This document shows positions 1 to 10,306 of a DNA stretch of 64,000 nucleotides, one piece after another. Position 1 is the stretch's first letter; the number at the start of each line of letters is the position of its first letter. The notes under the pieces were generated by a model. That model did not search any database, was not told the DNA's origin, and was given only the letters and a program-made list of their open reading frames with translations. This stretch comes from Schistosoma haematobium (Eukaryota; Platyhelminthes; Trematoda; Strigeidida; Schistosomatidae). The DNA lies in assembly GCF_000699445.3 (NCBI RefSeq), contig NC_067198.1, positions 8,988,801 to 9,052,800 of the forward strand, written 5' to 3'. The position numbers were made by a program, and so were the translations under genes.

Positions 1-344
1 TATCTATGATTATCCCTTGTATATTTAATGCTTGTTAAACATTTAATGATACAAATATGAAATGAAAATTTTGATAATCAGAAGATCAAACAGTGATTAG
101 ATTGTACTCATTGAAGTTGGCTAATTTATTAATATGAATTGAAATTAGTTCAAGTCGAGCATTAAGAAAGCCTGAACATGGATTTCTGGTAGTTTGAAAT
201 TAATTAGCCTGATGTATCTGTAGTGTCAGTTGGGTTGATACCCATCTTAAAATCTAAATTCACATCATCTAGTGTCATTGGTGTAAAAGTTGAACAATAT
301 TATGAATTATTGCAAGTCAGATATATGCATCATTGGTTGCTAGT

Positions 345-560
345 TCAGTGTTTCGAAGCTTAGGTGTTTGTCTCTAGACCTGGATAACTTGGATTCAGTC
401 CCTGACGGTGACGTACCTGTTAACTACTGACGAACCTCGTACTAGAAAGAAACTATCCGATGTTTCTTGGTTTCCAATGATCGCCTAAATTAGATTGGTT
501 AGCACCTTAAATGACATTTAACAATCTCTTCAAGAATCCTCATACTGCTAACAAATTTTA
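345..560 (+). repeat. Decayed tRNA-derived hammerhead SINE (type B)
   Basis: The order of features follows the better preserved type B copies (for example 14,700-15,045): a B-box-like stretch, a degraded ribozyme zone with CTGACGA followed by AGAAAC, then the tail. Many substitutions; ribozyme and promoter are presumably dead. Confidence 0.35.
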
Positions 561-1224
561 AGTTCGCTCAAATTCAAATCAACTAACTTGTTATAGATAA
601 ATTCAGTCAGGCAAACATCATGCTTGATTGTAAGCTAACAAATAAAACAGCGAAAAACAATCCATCAAGTAGCCCATTGTGTCATTTAATAAAAGTAAAG
701 AGAATTCAACGAAGAAAACTTTCTTTTTGATGAAGTTATATACTTAAGCTGTACATTCGTACCTACCATACAACTATATATACGAATGTACGGCTTGAGT
801 AAATGATTACGTTGAAATTTCTTTATTTTTATTCAATCCATTAACCTTCAATATGAAAGTATACATGATACAGCGACGATAAATAAAATCCAAGTAAGTC
901 TAGATTTACGACAGAAAAAAACCACTAGCTTTTGCACTGAAGGTTTCGGGCTATAAAAAATGAACCATGAAGCTGTATGTATTTAAAATCTGCTAACTGG
1001 AGTAAAGAATGATATATTTGTTTAATCTCAACAGATCTTTGTTAAGCGATTATTCTGTAATTTAGACATAAGTTTAACATTTTATTTCCCTACACCTACA
1101 TTAAAGCACACAGAGATGGTTTAAACTCATTGATCATCTGAAAACAAGGTAATTACTAATCAGTTTTGGCTACCAGTGGAATCAAAACACAAGTTTATTC
1201 CTATTTGAGACCCATCGGTTAAAT

Positions 1225-1325
1225 GTACATGAAACCTAGCACTGATATTCACGCTGAGACTTGAATGTTATAATTTTCACCTCATATGCCAACGCCTCAT
1301 TCACTGAACTACTGAGTCTCAAAAC
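1225..1325 (-). repeat. Decayed Smalpha-type SINE fragment
   Basis: This resembles the part of the Smalpha copy at 21,890-21,968 that holds the tRNA-like module (the GATATTCAC spacer, then the module ending CTACTGAGTC). The ribozyme half is not recognisable. It is an old copy. Confidence 0.4.
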
Positions 1326-3049
1326 AAGACTAAATACGTGTCCTGGATTTTAATACAATCCGTCAATTCCATAAAAGATTGGGACTAAACTTAAAAGTCT
1401 GGTATCATTCGTTACTTTTTCTTAACCTTATCTAAGTAACAGTCCAACTCCATTAATAATCAGCAGCTTATCCAAATATGTCACTCACAAACATACAAGC
1501 AAGTAATAAGTAAAAATAAGTGAAAAAAATTACACCTAAAGCAATACTACAGACGTCACTAGTGTTTGTCTATTGTCTGATCATAGTGTATTTTACATCT
1601 AACAAAAGTAAATCAGAACAACTGTTCTCAGTATGTCATTATCATAACTAATATCCTATCGGGATATTGCCTAGTTATTTTATGTAGAGATATTTAGTTC
1701 CGTTTTACCATAAATAGAAAATTGTGTAGAGTCAGAGGTAAAAAAAAACAACATAAATCTAAAGATTTTCACTAATGCACACAACTGTTTCAATTATATG
1801 CCTTGATATATATTTCAATAATATTGATTATCAGAATAAATGAAATTGTTATATTTATGAATATTGTACGAGGATAACCATCCATTTTTCAACGTTCAGA
1901 AATTATATTTTATCCAATATTATCAGTCAGTTTCCCTTTCATTTAGTAGGCGGACGATGTAAATTAGTGTATATTTGTGTTTCTTTTGTCGGTCATGTTG
2001 GAATTCACTACATTGACAGCTTCATAATAGACTGATGTTGATAACTTCAAATGTTTTAAATGAAATCCCAAGTGAAATCTACACTCATATATGTAGCAAT
2101 CGCCGACTGATGTGATGAATACTATCCAAAAATGTTGGATAGTGCATACTTATCAAACAAAAACGATCAAATATATTCATTTTACTTCATTATCAAGCAC
2201 ATGAATTCAGTCAATAAAATATATCAGTTATGTTTAATTTAAAGAAGGATATTCTCATTCATTTTAATTGATTTTTGTTTTGGTTGTTTGAATCTTCCCG
2301 CCGACGTTGTATTGATTTGCATTATCGCCAGTTTCCTAAATCCAATCTCTATTTCATCATAACATTAAAACATTTTAACTTGTCATCTTGATATTCACTT
2401 ACTTCCCCAACTTATGTGACTTTGATCAAATTGATTGACAACAGAAAAGTAAGAACTAGTAAATGATTCAGTTTAATATCAACATTCTCCTGTCACTTGT
2501 GTACATCATACTTTTCGAAAACATCATATAAACTGGCAACTGAATGATCATATTTGCAAAATATACTCATTCTTATATTCCTAGGCCGTCATTTTCAAAT
2601 AAAGTTTACCTTGGAACCTTGCCTCATGCAGACTACAATGATTTTAAATCGATTCAATCCAACTGATGAAACCCTCAGTAGGAACTGAAGTTCAAATCTA
2701 GCAGATCAACACTGGTATTTTAAAGTGCAGAATACGCTACTAGTGGAGACTGTTTTGTGATTTATTTTTTGACGGGCGGTGTCCAAAATTTGTTACTAAT
2801 ACACGGCGTACTACGCGCTAACCCTCCCCCAACTGACTACTTGAGCGAGAACATAAGAGTGGAAGATAAAGTATATTGGACTACGAATAAAATTCACAAA
2901 TGCTCATTTATATATATAGAACTCTACCGCTTAGGGAATCAATCCATTTCTTAGCTAATGATATGCACTTGTCATTCAGGTCACTTCTGATTGCCTTTGA
3001 CTGACCTTCTCATTTGGCTACTTCTGATTGGCTTGTCATATCAGTTCAC

Positions 3050-3330
3050 TTTACTGGTTGTTCTCTTTTAGGCCAGGAGTAACTGGATGACTGTGTCCTT
3101 CTAGTACGGGACTCCTCAGTAGTGTGGACCCAATACCCCATCAGGAATCAAAACCAAGGCACTCAGATCTTGTAGCGTACAGTGAACCTTTAGGCCATTG
3201 ATTTAACATTCAGTGATTTACGTTTGCAACTCCCATCAATCCGTGGCATTGTGCAGCCATCTTTCAAAGCCATCTGTGAGTATCCACTTCAAACCCTAAA
3301 TGCTCAAGCTCCACTTTTAATGGATTCTCA
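3050..3330 (-). repeat. Decayed hammerhead SINE (type B), antisense
   Basis: On the minus strand the CTGAGGAGTCCC core and stem II of the type B SINE are visible at about 3,105-3,120, flanked by a tRNA-like zone and the 5' body up to about 3,330. The downstream GAAA of the ribozyme core is lost, so it should not self-cleave. Confidence 0.5.
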
Positions 3331-3674
3331 CTAGAACTCTTAGATTTACTTCTCAAAGTTATTTACTAGTAAGAACATGATAATTATCAGTGTGGAAGTC
3401 TGTGAGGATAACTGTTTTTCACAGTTTACCTCATGAACTCTGTGATATATATAAATAACTCCTCGCTGGTATCCAGTAAGATGACCAAATGAATTTATTT
3501 CATATGAAAAGATTCTAAAAAGTACATCCTCCAACTTTTTCACAAAAGCCTATATCTTTGTCAACAAGTCACCAGTTTATATAAGCAATATTGAGTCTTG
3601 CGCAAATTACATGTGCTGTATACTATCTACATATATAACTGATGTATCTAAATTCAACTTTTAAAATGTGAACA

Positions 3675-3970
3675 AGTAAGAACCAATTATCAGAACGAAA
3701 CTGTTTGAAATTTATCATTATTAGGTTGTAGAAATTACTGGATTTAACCGAAATCACTAACCGATCTAAATTAGACAACCAGTGAAAACTAAGAAGCATC
3801 GGCCAGTCGTTTCGTTTTTGTATGGAACTCCTTAACAGTAGACACTCACAAACATCCAGCCAGGAGTCGAATCTGCGACCCTCAGTCTTACATGTAAGCA
3901 CTTGTCCTCTACACCATTGAGCTAGTATCCGATAGATCACAAGTCTAATTTCACTACTTGGTTTTAAGGT
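3675..3970 (-). repeat. Decayed hammerhead SINE (type B), antisense
   Basis: On the minus strand this shows a tRNA-like module (A box near 3,920, B box near 3,870), a remnant ribozyme (GAAACGAC near 3,807-3,820) and a tail containing a diverged TTTTCACTGGTTGTCTAA. The CTGANGA box is mutated. The small open frame across it is a by-product. Confidence 0.5.
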
Positions 3971-4312
3971 CATGGATAGATACTGTTGAGGTATGCCATA
4001 CTAATATTCAAACTTAATTTTCTTTAATATCTTATAAATAATTCATGAAGAAGAATGACTTCTGTAGATGAACAAAAAGTAACCTACTTATAGAATTGCA
4101 AGTTATTTTAATAAATAATTAAGTAACATTACTATTATTATTACTACCCCATTTTCAATATAAATATCTGTATTGTTAAAAAAAAGAGAAGGAATGAAAG
4201 TAAACGAAGTGAAATGCGTGAAAAATAGATGAGAAAAAAAGAAAAAAAAGAAAGAATGGAAGTATAATTGTGAATAATTCAAAAAGAGATAAAAAGTAAT
4301 ATTTAATTATCA

Positions 4313-4698
4313 GTTTAGGGGTTGTGGAGATTATTAATTTTTTTATTGAGATCATGAACCGATTGATGTTAGACCACTATTGAAAACCTGTAAGCACTGG
4401 ACGGCCGTTTCGTCCTATTGTGGGACTCCTCAGAAGTGCGCATCCACGATCCCGCCCGCGGGATTCCAACCCAGAGCCTTTAGTCTCGCGCGCAAACGCC
4501 TAACCTACTGGGCCACTGAGCCAGCATCCGATGGTGTTAATGTCTAACCTCAACTAATCCACGAAGTTGCGCGACCACCTCCCATTGTACTGAGGTAGAC
4601 ACATGTTTCTATCCGACACGGATTAGCTCCACTGGTCACGGCTTCTCATCAGAACTCCGAGAATTTTCTCACGAAGCTAGTCACTAGTGAGCACATGG
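4313..4698 (-). repeat. Full-length tRNA-derived SINE with hammerhead (type B)
   Basis: Read on the minus strand this is a roughly 385-nt SINE: a 5' body (from about 4,698), a tRNA-like module with A and B boxes at about 4,450-4,530, a hammerhead ribozyme (4,394-4,440), then a tail ending in CCACAACCCCTAAAC at 4,313. The pol III boxes sit inside the element rather than at its start. The same 3' terminus recurs at other copies (near 4,814, and diverged near 14,528 and 30,540), which defines the element end. It is one of the best preserved copies in the window. Confidence 0.7.
4394..4440 (-). ncRNA. Hammerhead ribozyme (type I) in SINE
   Basis: All core boxes are present on the minus strand: CTGAGGA (4,427-4,433), GAAA (4,408-4,411) and the cleavage triplet GTC (4,400-4,402), with cleavage expected between 4,400 and 4,399. 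Stem II is GUCC/GGAC with a seven-base loop; stem III is the short ACGGCCGU palindrome; stem I is GCACUU/CAGUGC with a mismatch next to the core. Probably active, perhaps weakened by that mismatch. Confidence 0.7.
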
Positions 4699-4707
4699 TA
4701 ATTATAA

Positions 4708-4814
4708 GTTTAGGGGTTGTGGCCGTCCAGTGCTTCCAGGTTTTCAATAGTGGTCTAACATCAATCGGTTCATGATCACATTCAAAAACTTAACAAACTC
4801 CACAACCCCTAAAC
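4708..4814 (+). repeat. Foldback SINE tail with 15-bp inverted ends
   Basis: GTTTAGGGGTTGTGG at 4,708-4,722 is exactly complementary to CCACAACCCCTAAAC at 4,800-4,814. Between them is a sense-strand copy of the type B tail starting within ribozyme stem III (about 4,721). It directly abuts the 5' side of the minus-strand full copy 4,313-4,698. Confidence 0.65.
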
Positions 4815-5616
4815 TAATGTTTAATTATTTGCGTTTAGATTATTAACAAGAAAATACAACTATTTTGATAAACAAATATCTTCTGGATACAGTAAACATG
4901 ATAATATGCATTTTTACTATCCCCCTCTGTCTCAGTTCGCCTACACCCACCCACACATACACACACGTATATGTACACATTCATAAACAAATAAACCGTT
5001 CAATATATAAAAATTATTTCTATGGATGAAATTTATTTTAGAATATTTTGTTATTGTTTCTTACCCAAAAATAAAATCAAACATAATTTGATTAAATTAA
5101 AATTTACTTATAATTTCATAATCAATTAATGATACACGCAACATTAAAAAAAATTTTTTTTGGACTCTCTTTTTGTTGTTGTTGTTGTTGTTGTTAATCC
5201 ATTTACAGATAGTCTAAGAAATCTATAAAGGAAACGTTTGTAAATGGATGATTGAAGTGAAATAATCAACTTTATATATTAAAATATTTATAGGGATAAT
5301 AATCATAATCGTAATACATAAAATGTATTTGTGTATGATTCTTATGTTTTATGTATATAGATATAGGTATTTATGTTGTGTTGATATGTGAATTAAGTAT
5401 GTCAAACATATATAAACTTAGATAGGAAATATGTTTCTTACATGTTCACTGAAATTAGATTGGTATACAATATAAGGATTATGTTCCAATGTTTACAATA
5501 ATAAAGGAAAAAGATATGTTAATTGAACTAAGAATTTTATTAATATTTATTCCTTTTTCAGAAATCAAAATTTTTTTTCAAATCAGCATTAATTAATATA
5601 AATCTTTTGTTAAATG
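4815..5616. other. Non-coding stretch with simple repeats
   Basis: No gene seen. It contains a CA-rich tract near 4,940-4,975 and a (GTT)n microsatellite at about 5,174-5,196 in otherwise AT-rich sequence. Confidence 0.5.
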
Positions 5617-5935
5617 CACTTGGTATTGTTTGGCTTGTATCTACCCATTGAGGTTTAAGACTGTAATTGATCAGTCTGTTATTGGCATATGTGCATACTG
5701 TGTGTATGCCTCGACATTGCTTTAACTCACAAGCTTTTTGTCAGCAATGATAGATAGGGACTCGAATCCAGTACCAATCGCTTCAAACGCCATCCCGTTA
5801 TCCACTCAGCTACTGAGTCCAGAGTGAACATCAACTGTGAGATGCAGGTACATCCAGCTGACGAGTCCCAAGTAGGACGAAACGCGCGTCCTGGATTCCA
5901 CTGCTAGCCACTATCCATCACTGCTTACTTTTTTT
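5617..5935 (+). repeat. Smalpha-type SINE with internally inverted tRNA module
   Basis: The 5' end (CACTTGGTATT.. at 5,617) and the ribozyme-plus-tail half (5,821-5,935) read on the plus strand. The stretch about 5,728-5,822, holding a tail copy and the tRNA-like module, reads on the minus strand. The other copy here (21,790-22,029) has module and ribozyme in the same orientation. The module is bounded by GGACTC and GAGTCC, which are complementary, so its inversion leaves similar junctions. Confidence 0.65.
5841..5904 (+). ncRNA. Hammerhead ribozyme (Smalpha type)
   Basis: The core boxes are CTGACGA (5,858-5,864), GAAA (5,879-5,882) and GTC (5,888-5,890), with cleavage expected after C5890. 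Stem I pairs ATCCAG (5,852-5,857) with CTGGAT (5,891-5,896). Stem II is GUCC/GGAC with loop CAAGUA. Stem III is the tiny ACGCGCGU palindrome. This matches the known active hammerhead of the schistosome Smalpha repeat in layout and most bases. Confidence 0.85.
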
Positions 5936-5940
5936 AAATG

Positions 5941-7575
5941 TCTGTTGTATCTTAAGATTTATATAATTATCGAACGTGAAAATCGAAGCAACTAAGTAAT
6001 TACGTGAATTCATGCAAACAGTAACATGCTATCATTCGACGGGATAATTTTCCCCCGATTATATATAGAGTTTGGTTATGTTTGAGTGCTTTTTAGAGTT
6101 AAATACACTCTGACTGAAGAGTTCGTTTCCTATGATGAATGACTATAGAGAAAACGATGAGTGAATCATAAAAATAAATTTTCGGTTTCATTTCATACAT
6201 TGTACTTAGGATGGATGAATTTATTTTAGACACTTGTCTGCTCAGATAGATGTTAAGTTGAGAGATGGAGAAGGCCAACACCACAACTTCAATTAATTAA
6301 AATAAGACTCAACATTTATAGGTATGAAAGATACAAACAAGCATATTGATACATACATATAATCAAGATCACACATATAAATTATAAAATGACTGGAAAG
6401 ATTAAAATAATTCATCAGTTTAAAAGTAATGACTGACCATATAGACATGTAACAAGATTACTTGTTACACGTTATAGGTTAATAGCAACTGGAAAATTAT
6501 TAACATAACAACAGTCTTTGACAATCATTTTATTTCATTGTGCCCCCAACAATCCCACATGGAATCAAACTAGAGATCTTCAAATGTCACGATGAGCATC
6601 AATACTTTGGACCACTGATTCAATTAGTCTCTAGTTTAGATGTATAACTTTGGTCAGTGGTTTAAAATATAGCACAAAAAATCTGAACATAAAGCTGTTA
6701 TTTAAGGAAATTATGAAATATAGGATGTCACGTGTGAGTTTATCTATCTGTGTTCCAATGTTCATTAAAATTGCAAATTAAAACATTTCCGAGCATTTTT
6801 GCTTTCACTTAGTGTGCAAATGGCGTATATAAGAGCATACATTACATTGGAGATTTCATTTCAATCCTTTAAAGCGATTCACTTATATTATTTATAAATA
6901 TGCAACTGTAGAGCTCCCAAACTTGCCAGAAGAAAAGTAGATAAAATGAAAGTCAAAGCTTGAAATGCCCAATGAAAATTATACTCTTATATGCATCACT
7001 TACACGCGAAACAAAGGGAAAGATACCTGAAATTACTTCATACCTCACACATATTGAATACCAATAAACGGGTATATTTAACCTCTTCCATATATCATTT
7101 TCTATAAAATTTAAAATAGACTTCATTTAGTTGTCATTAGAATATTTCTCGTTTGTTTATGTGATTTGTGAAAATAATAAAAACAAACTCATAAAGCTTA
7201 TAGATCTAATTGAATTGGTTGTATTTCACCGTTTGTTGTTGAAATTTACAATTCAAATAATCTGTCTTGATAAGTGTAGCAATATTGGGCTAGAAAATAC
7301 ATTCACTTGACGTATCCCATTTAGATTACACTATGAATCAAATGTAACAAACACAGAAAGTGTAATTACTCATTTTTTTAAAAATATTTACCTACAGTTG
7401 AATAAATAAGTTTCCATCATAATTATGCTACTTGCAGAATCAAAATCCAGTCAGTTTATATAGAACAGCTTCTAACAAGTTCTAGGTATTTGTTTTCTTA
7501 GACACTGTGAAGCATAATGTGAAATATAGTATTCATTCTTATAATAGGTCAACTTTACAGTCTACATAAGAAAAA
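5941..7575. other. Non-coding stretch
   Basis: No gene recognised on either strand. A strongly decayed tRNA-like minus-strand fragment (B-box-like near 6,560, A-box-like near 6,625) is the only repeat-like feature I can point to. Confidence 0.4.
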
Positions 7576-7579
7576 AATG

Positions 7580-8165
7580 ACCGAGTGCTTAAACCGTAAT
7601 TAATTATATTGAAGTCACCAATCACTCTAAGTTAGACAACCGTTAAAAAACTAGAAGCCCTAGACGGCCGTTTATTTTTAGCATGGGACTCTTTAAAAGT
7701 GAGCATCCACGGCCCCGCAACTGAGAGTCGAACCCAGAACCTTCGGCCTCACGGCCAAAAGATTAACCTCTAGAACACTATGCCGTGGTCATGTGCTCAC
7801 TAGTTACTAGTTTTAAGAGGCAGTTTTTGAGTTCTAAGAAAGACCATGACCAGTGAATTTAGCTGCATGATAAAGGTACTCAGTGAAGATGATGGAGGAT
7901 TTTCTCACTGTGTCATGGATTGTTAAAAGCTAAACTAGTACACCAATAGATACTAATCCAGTGGTATTGATATTAAGTTTCTAAGTGTGACGCTGAAAGC
8001 ACTAAATTATGTTCCTGATTGCGGGATTGTGGATGCCTACTGCTATGTAGTCCTAAATTAGAGAGAGACAGCCATCTAGAACTTTCACGTTTGCAACGGT
8101 TGTCTAAGTTTGTTTCATGATTTCAAAAAACTCAACAATATGCACAACCCCAGATCTTATAATTA
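7580..8165 (-). repeat. Decayed type B SINE with inverted tail copy
   Basis: A minus-strand SINE copy (tRNA-like module at about 7,720-7,790, ribozyme remnant at about 7,660-7,710) is preceded on its 5' side by a copy in the opposite orientation (about 8,010-8,165, plus strand). This repeats the layout at 4.3-4.8 kb and 14.5-15.0 kb. Both ribozyme cores are mutated. Confidence 0.5.
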
Positions 8166-8227
8166 ACATAAAGACATTTATCTAGTTAATTAAACTCATG
8201 ATTATTCCTAATTTAAGAGAATCTTTA

Positions 8228-8345
8228 TATATATATTATGGGTGCTCACTGCTGAGGAGTCCCACAATAGGACGAGACGGCCATCCAGTGCTTTCAAGTT
8301 TTCAATGGTGATCTAGCTTCAGCTGACTCATAATCTCAACTATTG
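8228..8345 (+). repeat. 3' half of type B SINE, ribozyme mutated
   Basis: It starts just upstream of the ribozyme (CTGAGGAGTCCC at about 8,252-8,263) and runs through the tail. Stem I (CACTG/CAGTG) and stem II are intact, but the core GAAA has become GAGA and stem III is broken, so cleavage is unlikely. Confidence 0.6.
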
Positions 8346-8459
8346 AAATAAATCAATTATAAAATACTTTGAAGTTTATTTTCATAACTCATGATGTCAG
8401 AACGTTTTCTTATCTGTCAGTATTATTCAATGAATATCACTAACATCTGAAAAGATGTG

Positions 8460-8930
8460 CTATAGCCAAAAGCCGCCAATCAGAAGCAGCGAATTATCGA
8501 TCGGACCAAGGACGAGTAAAACACGTACGAGCAGCCTAGAGTCCTGATTGGTCCTGCTTTCAGCCTAGCCCAGCCAGTTAAGTCCAGAACACCAGTCTCA
8601 GCCTCTGCAATATGAATCCTTATATTTCAAACATACTGAGTATATATACACATCAAACAGACCACAACGTAGCATAAAATAGAAAATAACATTTGTACAA
8701 AATTTGGCCAAATGTGGCTGTGAATGTGGGAGGCAGTGACTAAATGACAGGGCATAATTCAAGAATGGTAAAACGTATAATAATGGTTCATAGGTCAAAA
8801 TAAAGTTTACATTAAGAGGAATGTGAATATGAATAGTTTAGTTACTTAACAATTATACGATAAAAATATACGTTTGGTATTGGTCCATAAAAGGATCCGA
8901 AAGTTACCATTCATTATGTTTATCGGGACC
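8460..8930. repeat. Unclassified interspersed repeat, copy 1
   Basis: It shares ordered blocks with 23,960-24,310: CTCAGCCT followed by an A-rich middle, AAGAATGGTAAA / AAGAATAGTAAA, TTAGTTACTTAA / TATAGTTACTTAA, and a GAAAGTTACC / CAAAGTTACC end. No coding capacity is seen. It could be an LTR or a non-autonomous element. Confidence 0.4.
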
Positions 8931-9839
8931 TAACATGATGTAATGCAACATACGGATATTTTTAACAATTAGAACCATATGAGAAAAAAAAGTTATATTT
9001 TTTAAATGACAAAAGTGAAACATTAAATTGTTTGGTCAAGTTAACTATCACATTGGTAAGATGAAATTTTATTTATCAGGTGCAAAACTATGTATTCATT
9101 TTTGAACTACACTGTTTAATCTAAAGCCGGTGATTCCTTACAGATTTTAATACTCGAAATAGGCTTAAACCTTCAATCTATTAATTGAAAGCTGAGTTCT
9201 CTAATAACTACAACATTACTTTGTCTACCAAACACATAATCGACTCTTGGTAATACACTTCGTAAATTGATGTATTTAGCTTCAAATCACTTTTCGATTG
9301 TGTGAGTCAATAATACTACCCGATTTCTAAAATCTAAGTAGATAGAGCGGGGCTAGGATCTAAGACTTAGTGTTTGAAAATCAAAAACACTAACCACTGA
9401 ACCTCCTCTTTTTTTATCAAGAAATATGAATAAATGTGGAAATATGTTTGGATACACATTAATTTGAAAAAAAAGGTAATGACAGAAGTGACTCGATTTA
9501 TAACCCTGATTAGTTGCCACAAAACGAAAACACTGATTAGTTGACTAATTACTTATCGTTTTTATTTGTACAGCCAGCTAAGATAATATGACGTCTGGTG
9601 GGTAATTAATCCTCCATAAAGTTTTCGATCATATATTAAAAAACGAAGAACTAATTCTCATACCATCAAAGATATTTACAATACATTGAAACAGATTTGT
9701 AACTGGTAAAGTCTAACTAAATAAAATATGAAAGAGTTACTCACTAACGGATTTTTATAGTGTCATGATATATTCTGTATCGAATAAACTGGGTTCATGA
9801 ATCTATGGATTATGATTAAATAGTTTAAAGTTAACACGT
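8931..9839. other. Non-coding stretch
   Basis: No gene seen. A possible decayed tRNA-like fragment on the minus strand lies near 9,340-9,410. Confidence 0.4.
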
Positions 9840-10110
9840 TCGCTCGGAGACCTGGTCATGTTCCTTGTAATATTTAGTTACTAATGAGTAGTCTTTTACG
9901 AATGTGGTGTGTGCTACTGGTGTCGACAGATATAAGTAGTATGTATCACCAATCAAAAGTGAAATGCTTGGCGGCAGAAGGTTAAGAAGATTAAAGAGAA
10001 GAAAACGAGAATAGAGAATGATTAGTGTGGAAACGAAGGAACAATCAAGTCTGAGACGATTGACTGACATTTTGCAAATGAAGTATTTACTGCATGGTTC
10101 TCAGACTTCA
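9840..10110 (-). repeat. Penelope-like 3'-end repeat
   Basis: It resembles the region directly after the Penelope-like ORF at 18,730-18,915: both carry GTGGTGTGTGCTACT, then a GGCAGCAGAG/GGCGGCAGAAG purine block, and end GACATTTTGCAAAT. It is probably the 3' tail of a truncated copy. It sits about 200 bp beyond the donor site of the protocadherin exon, inside the following intron. Confidence 0.45.
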
Positions 10111-10300
10111 CTGAGAGAGCCTGTAATTTCGTATTCAAATACAATCGACTGTCCCCTATGGCATTCCCATTCACTACACTACAACAATAAAGCTATCAGG
10201 TATCTAGTAATTTTTAATCATTGTATTCAGTGAAAAGTAACCTCAACTAATTTTCATACTTTTCCCAACCAAAGGTATTGCTCAAAATAAATCAAACAGG

Positions 10301-10306
10301 ACTTAC
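10301..10306 (-). promoter_or_regulatory. Splice donor GTAAGT of protocadherin exon
   Basis: On the minus strand the cadherin reading frame is followed by consensus donor GTAAGT. Beyond it the frame stops after four non-cadherin codons, so the exon ends at 10,307. Confidence 0.75.

Larger units (their letters stand above)
1..3040. other. AT-rich non-coding stretch with decayed SINE fragments
   Basis: I see no convincing exon on either strand; every reading frame is short and lacks protein family features. The only structure I can support is decayed SINE sequence near 345-560 and 1225-1325, listed separately. This may be intergenic DNA or intron of the protocadherin gene whose first exon lies at 10.3-11.8 kb and whose remaining exons must lie to the left. 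Confidence 0.5.

Noticed and set aside
2757..2954. Small open frame of 65 codons on plus
   Set aside because: Starts at GTG, no family features, no splice context; AT-rich chance frame.
9831..10233. Further protocadherin exon left of the donor
   Set aside because: The frames lack cadherin motifs and the sequence matches the Penelope-like 3' tail at 18.7-18.9 kb.
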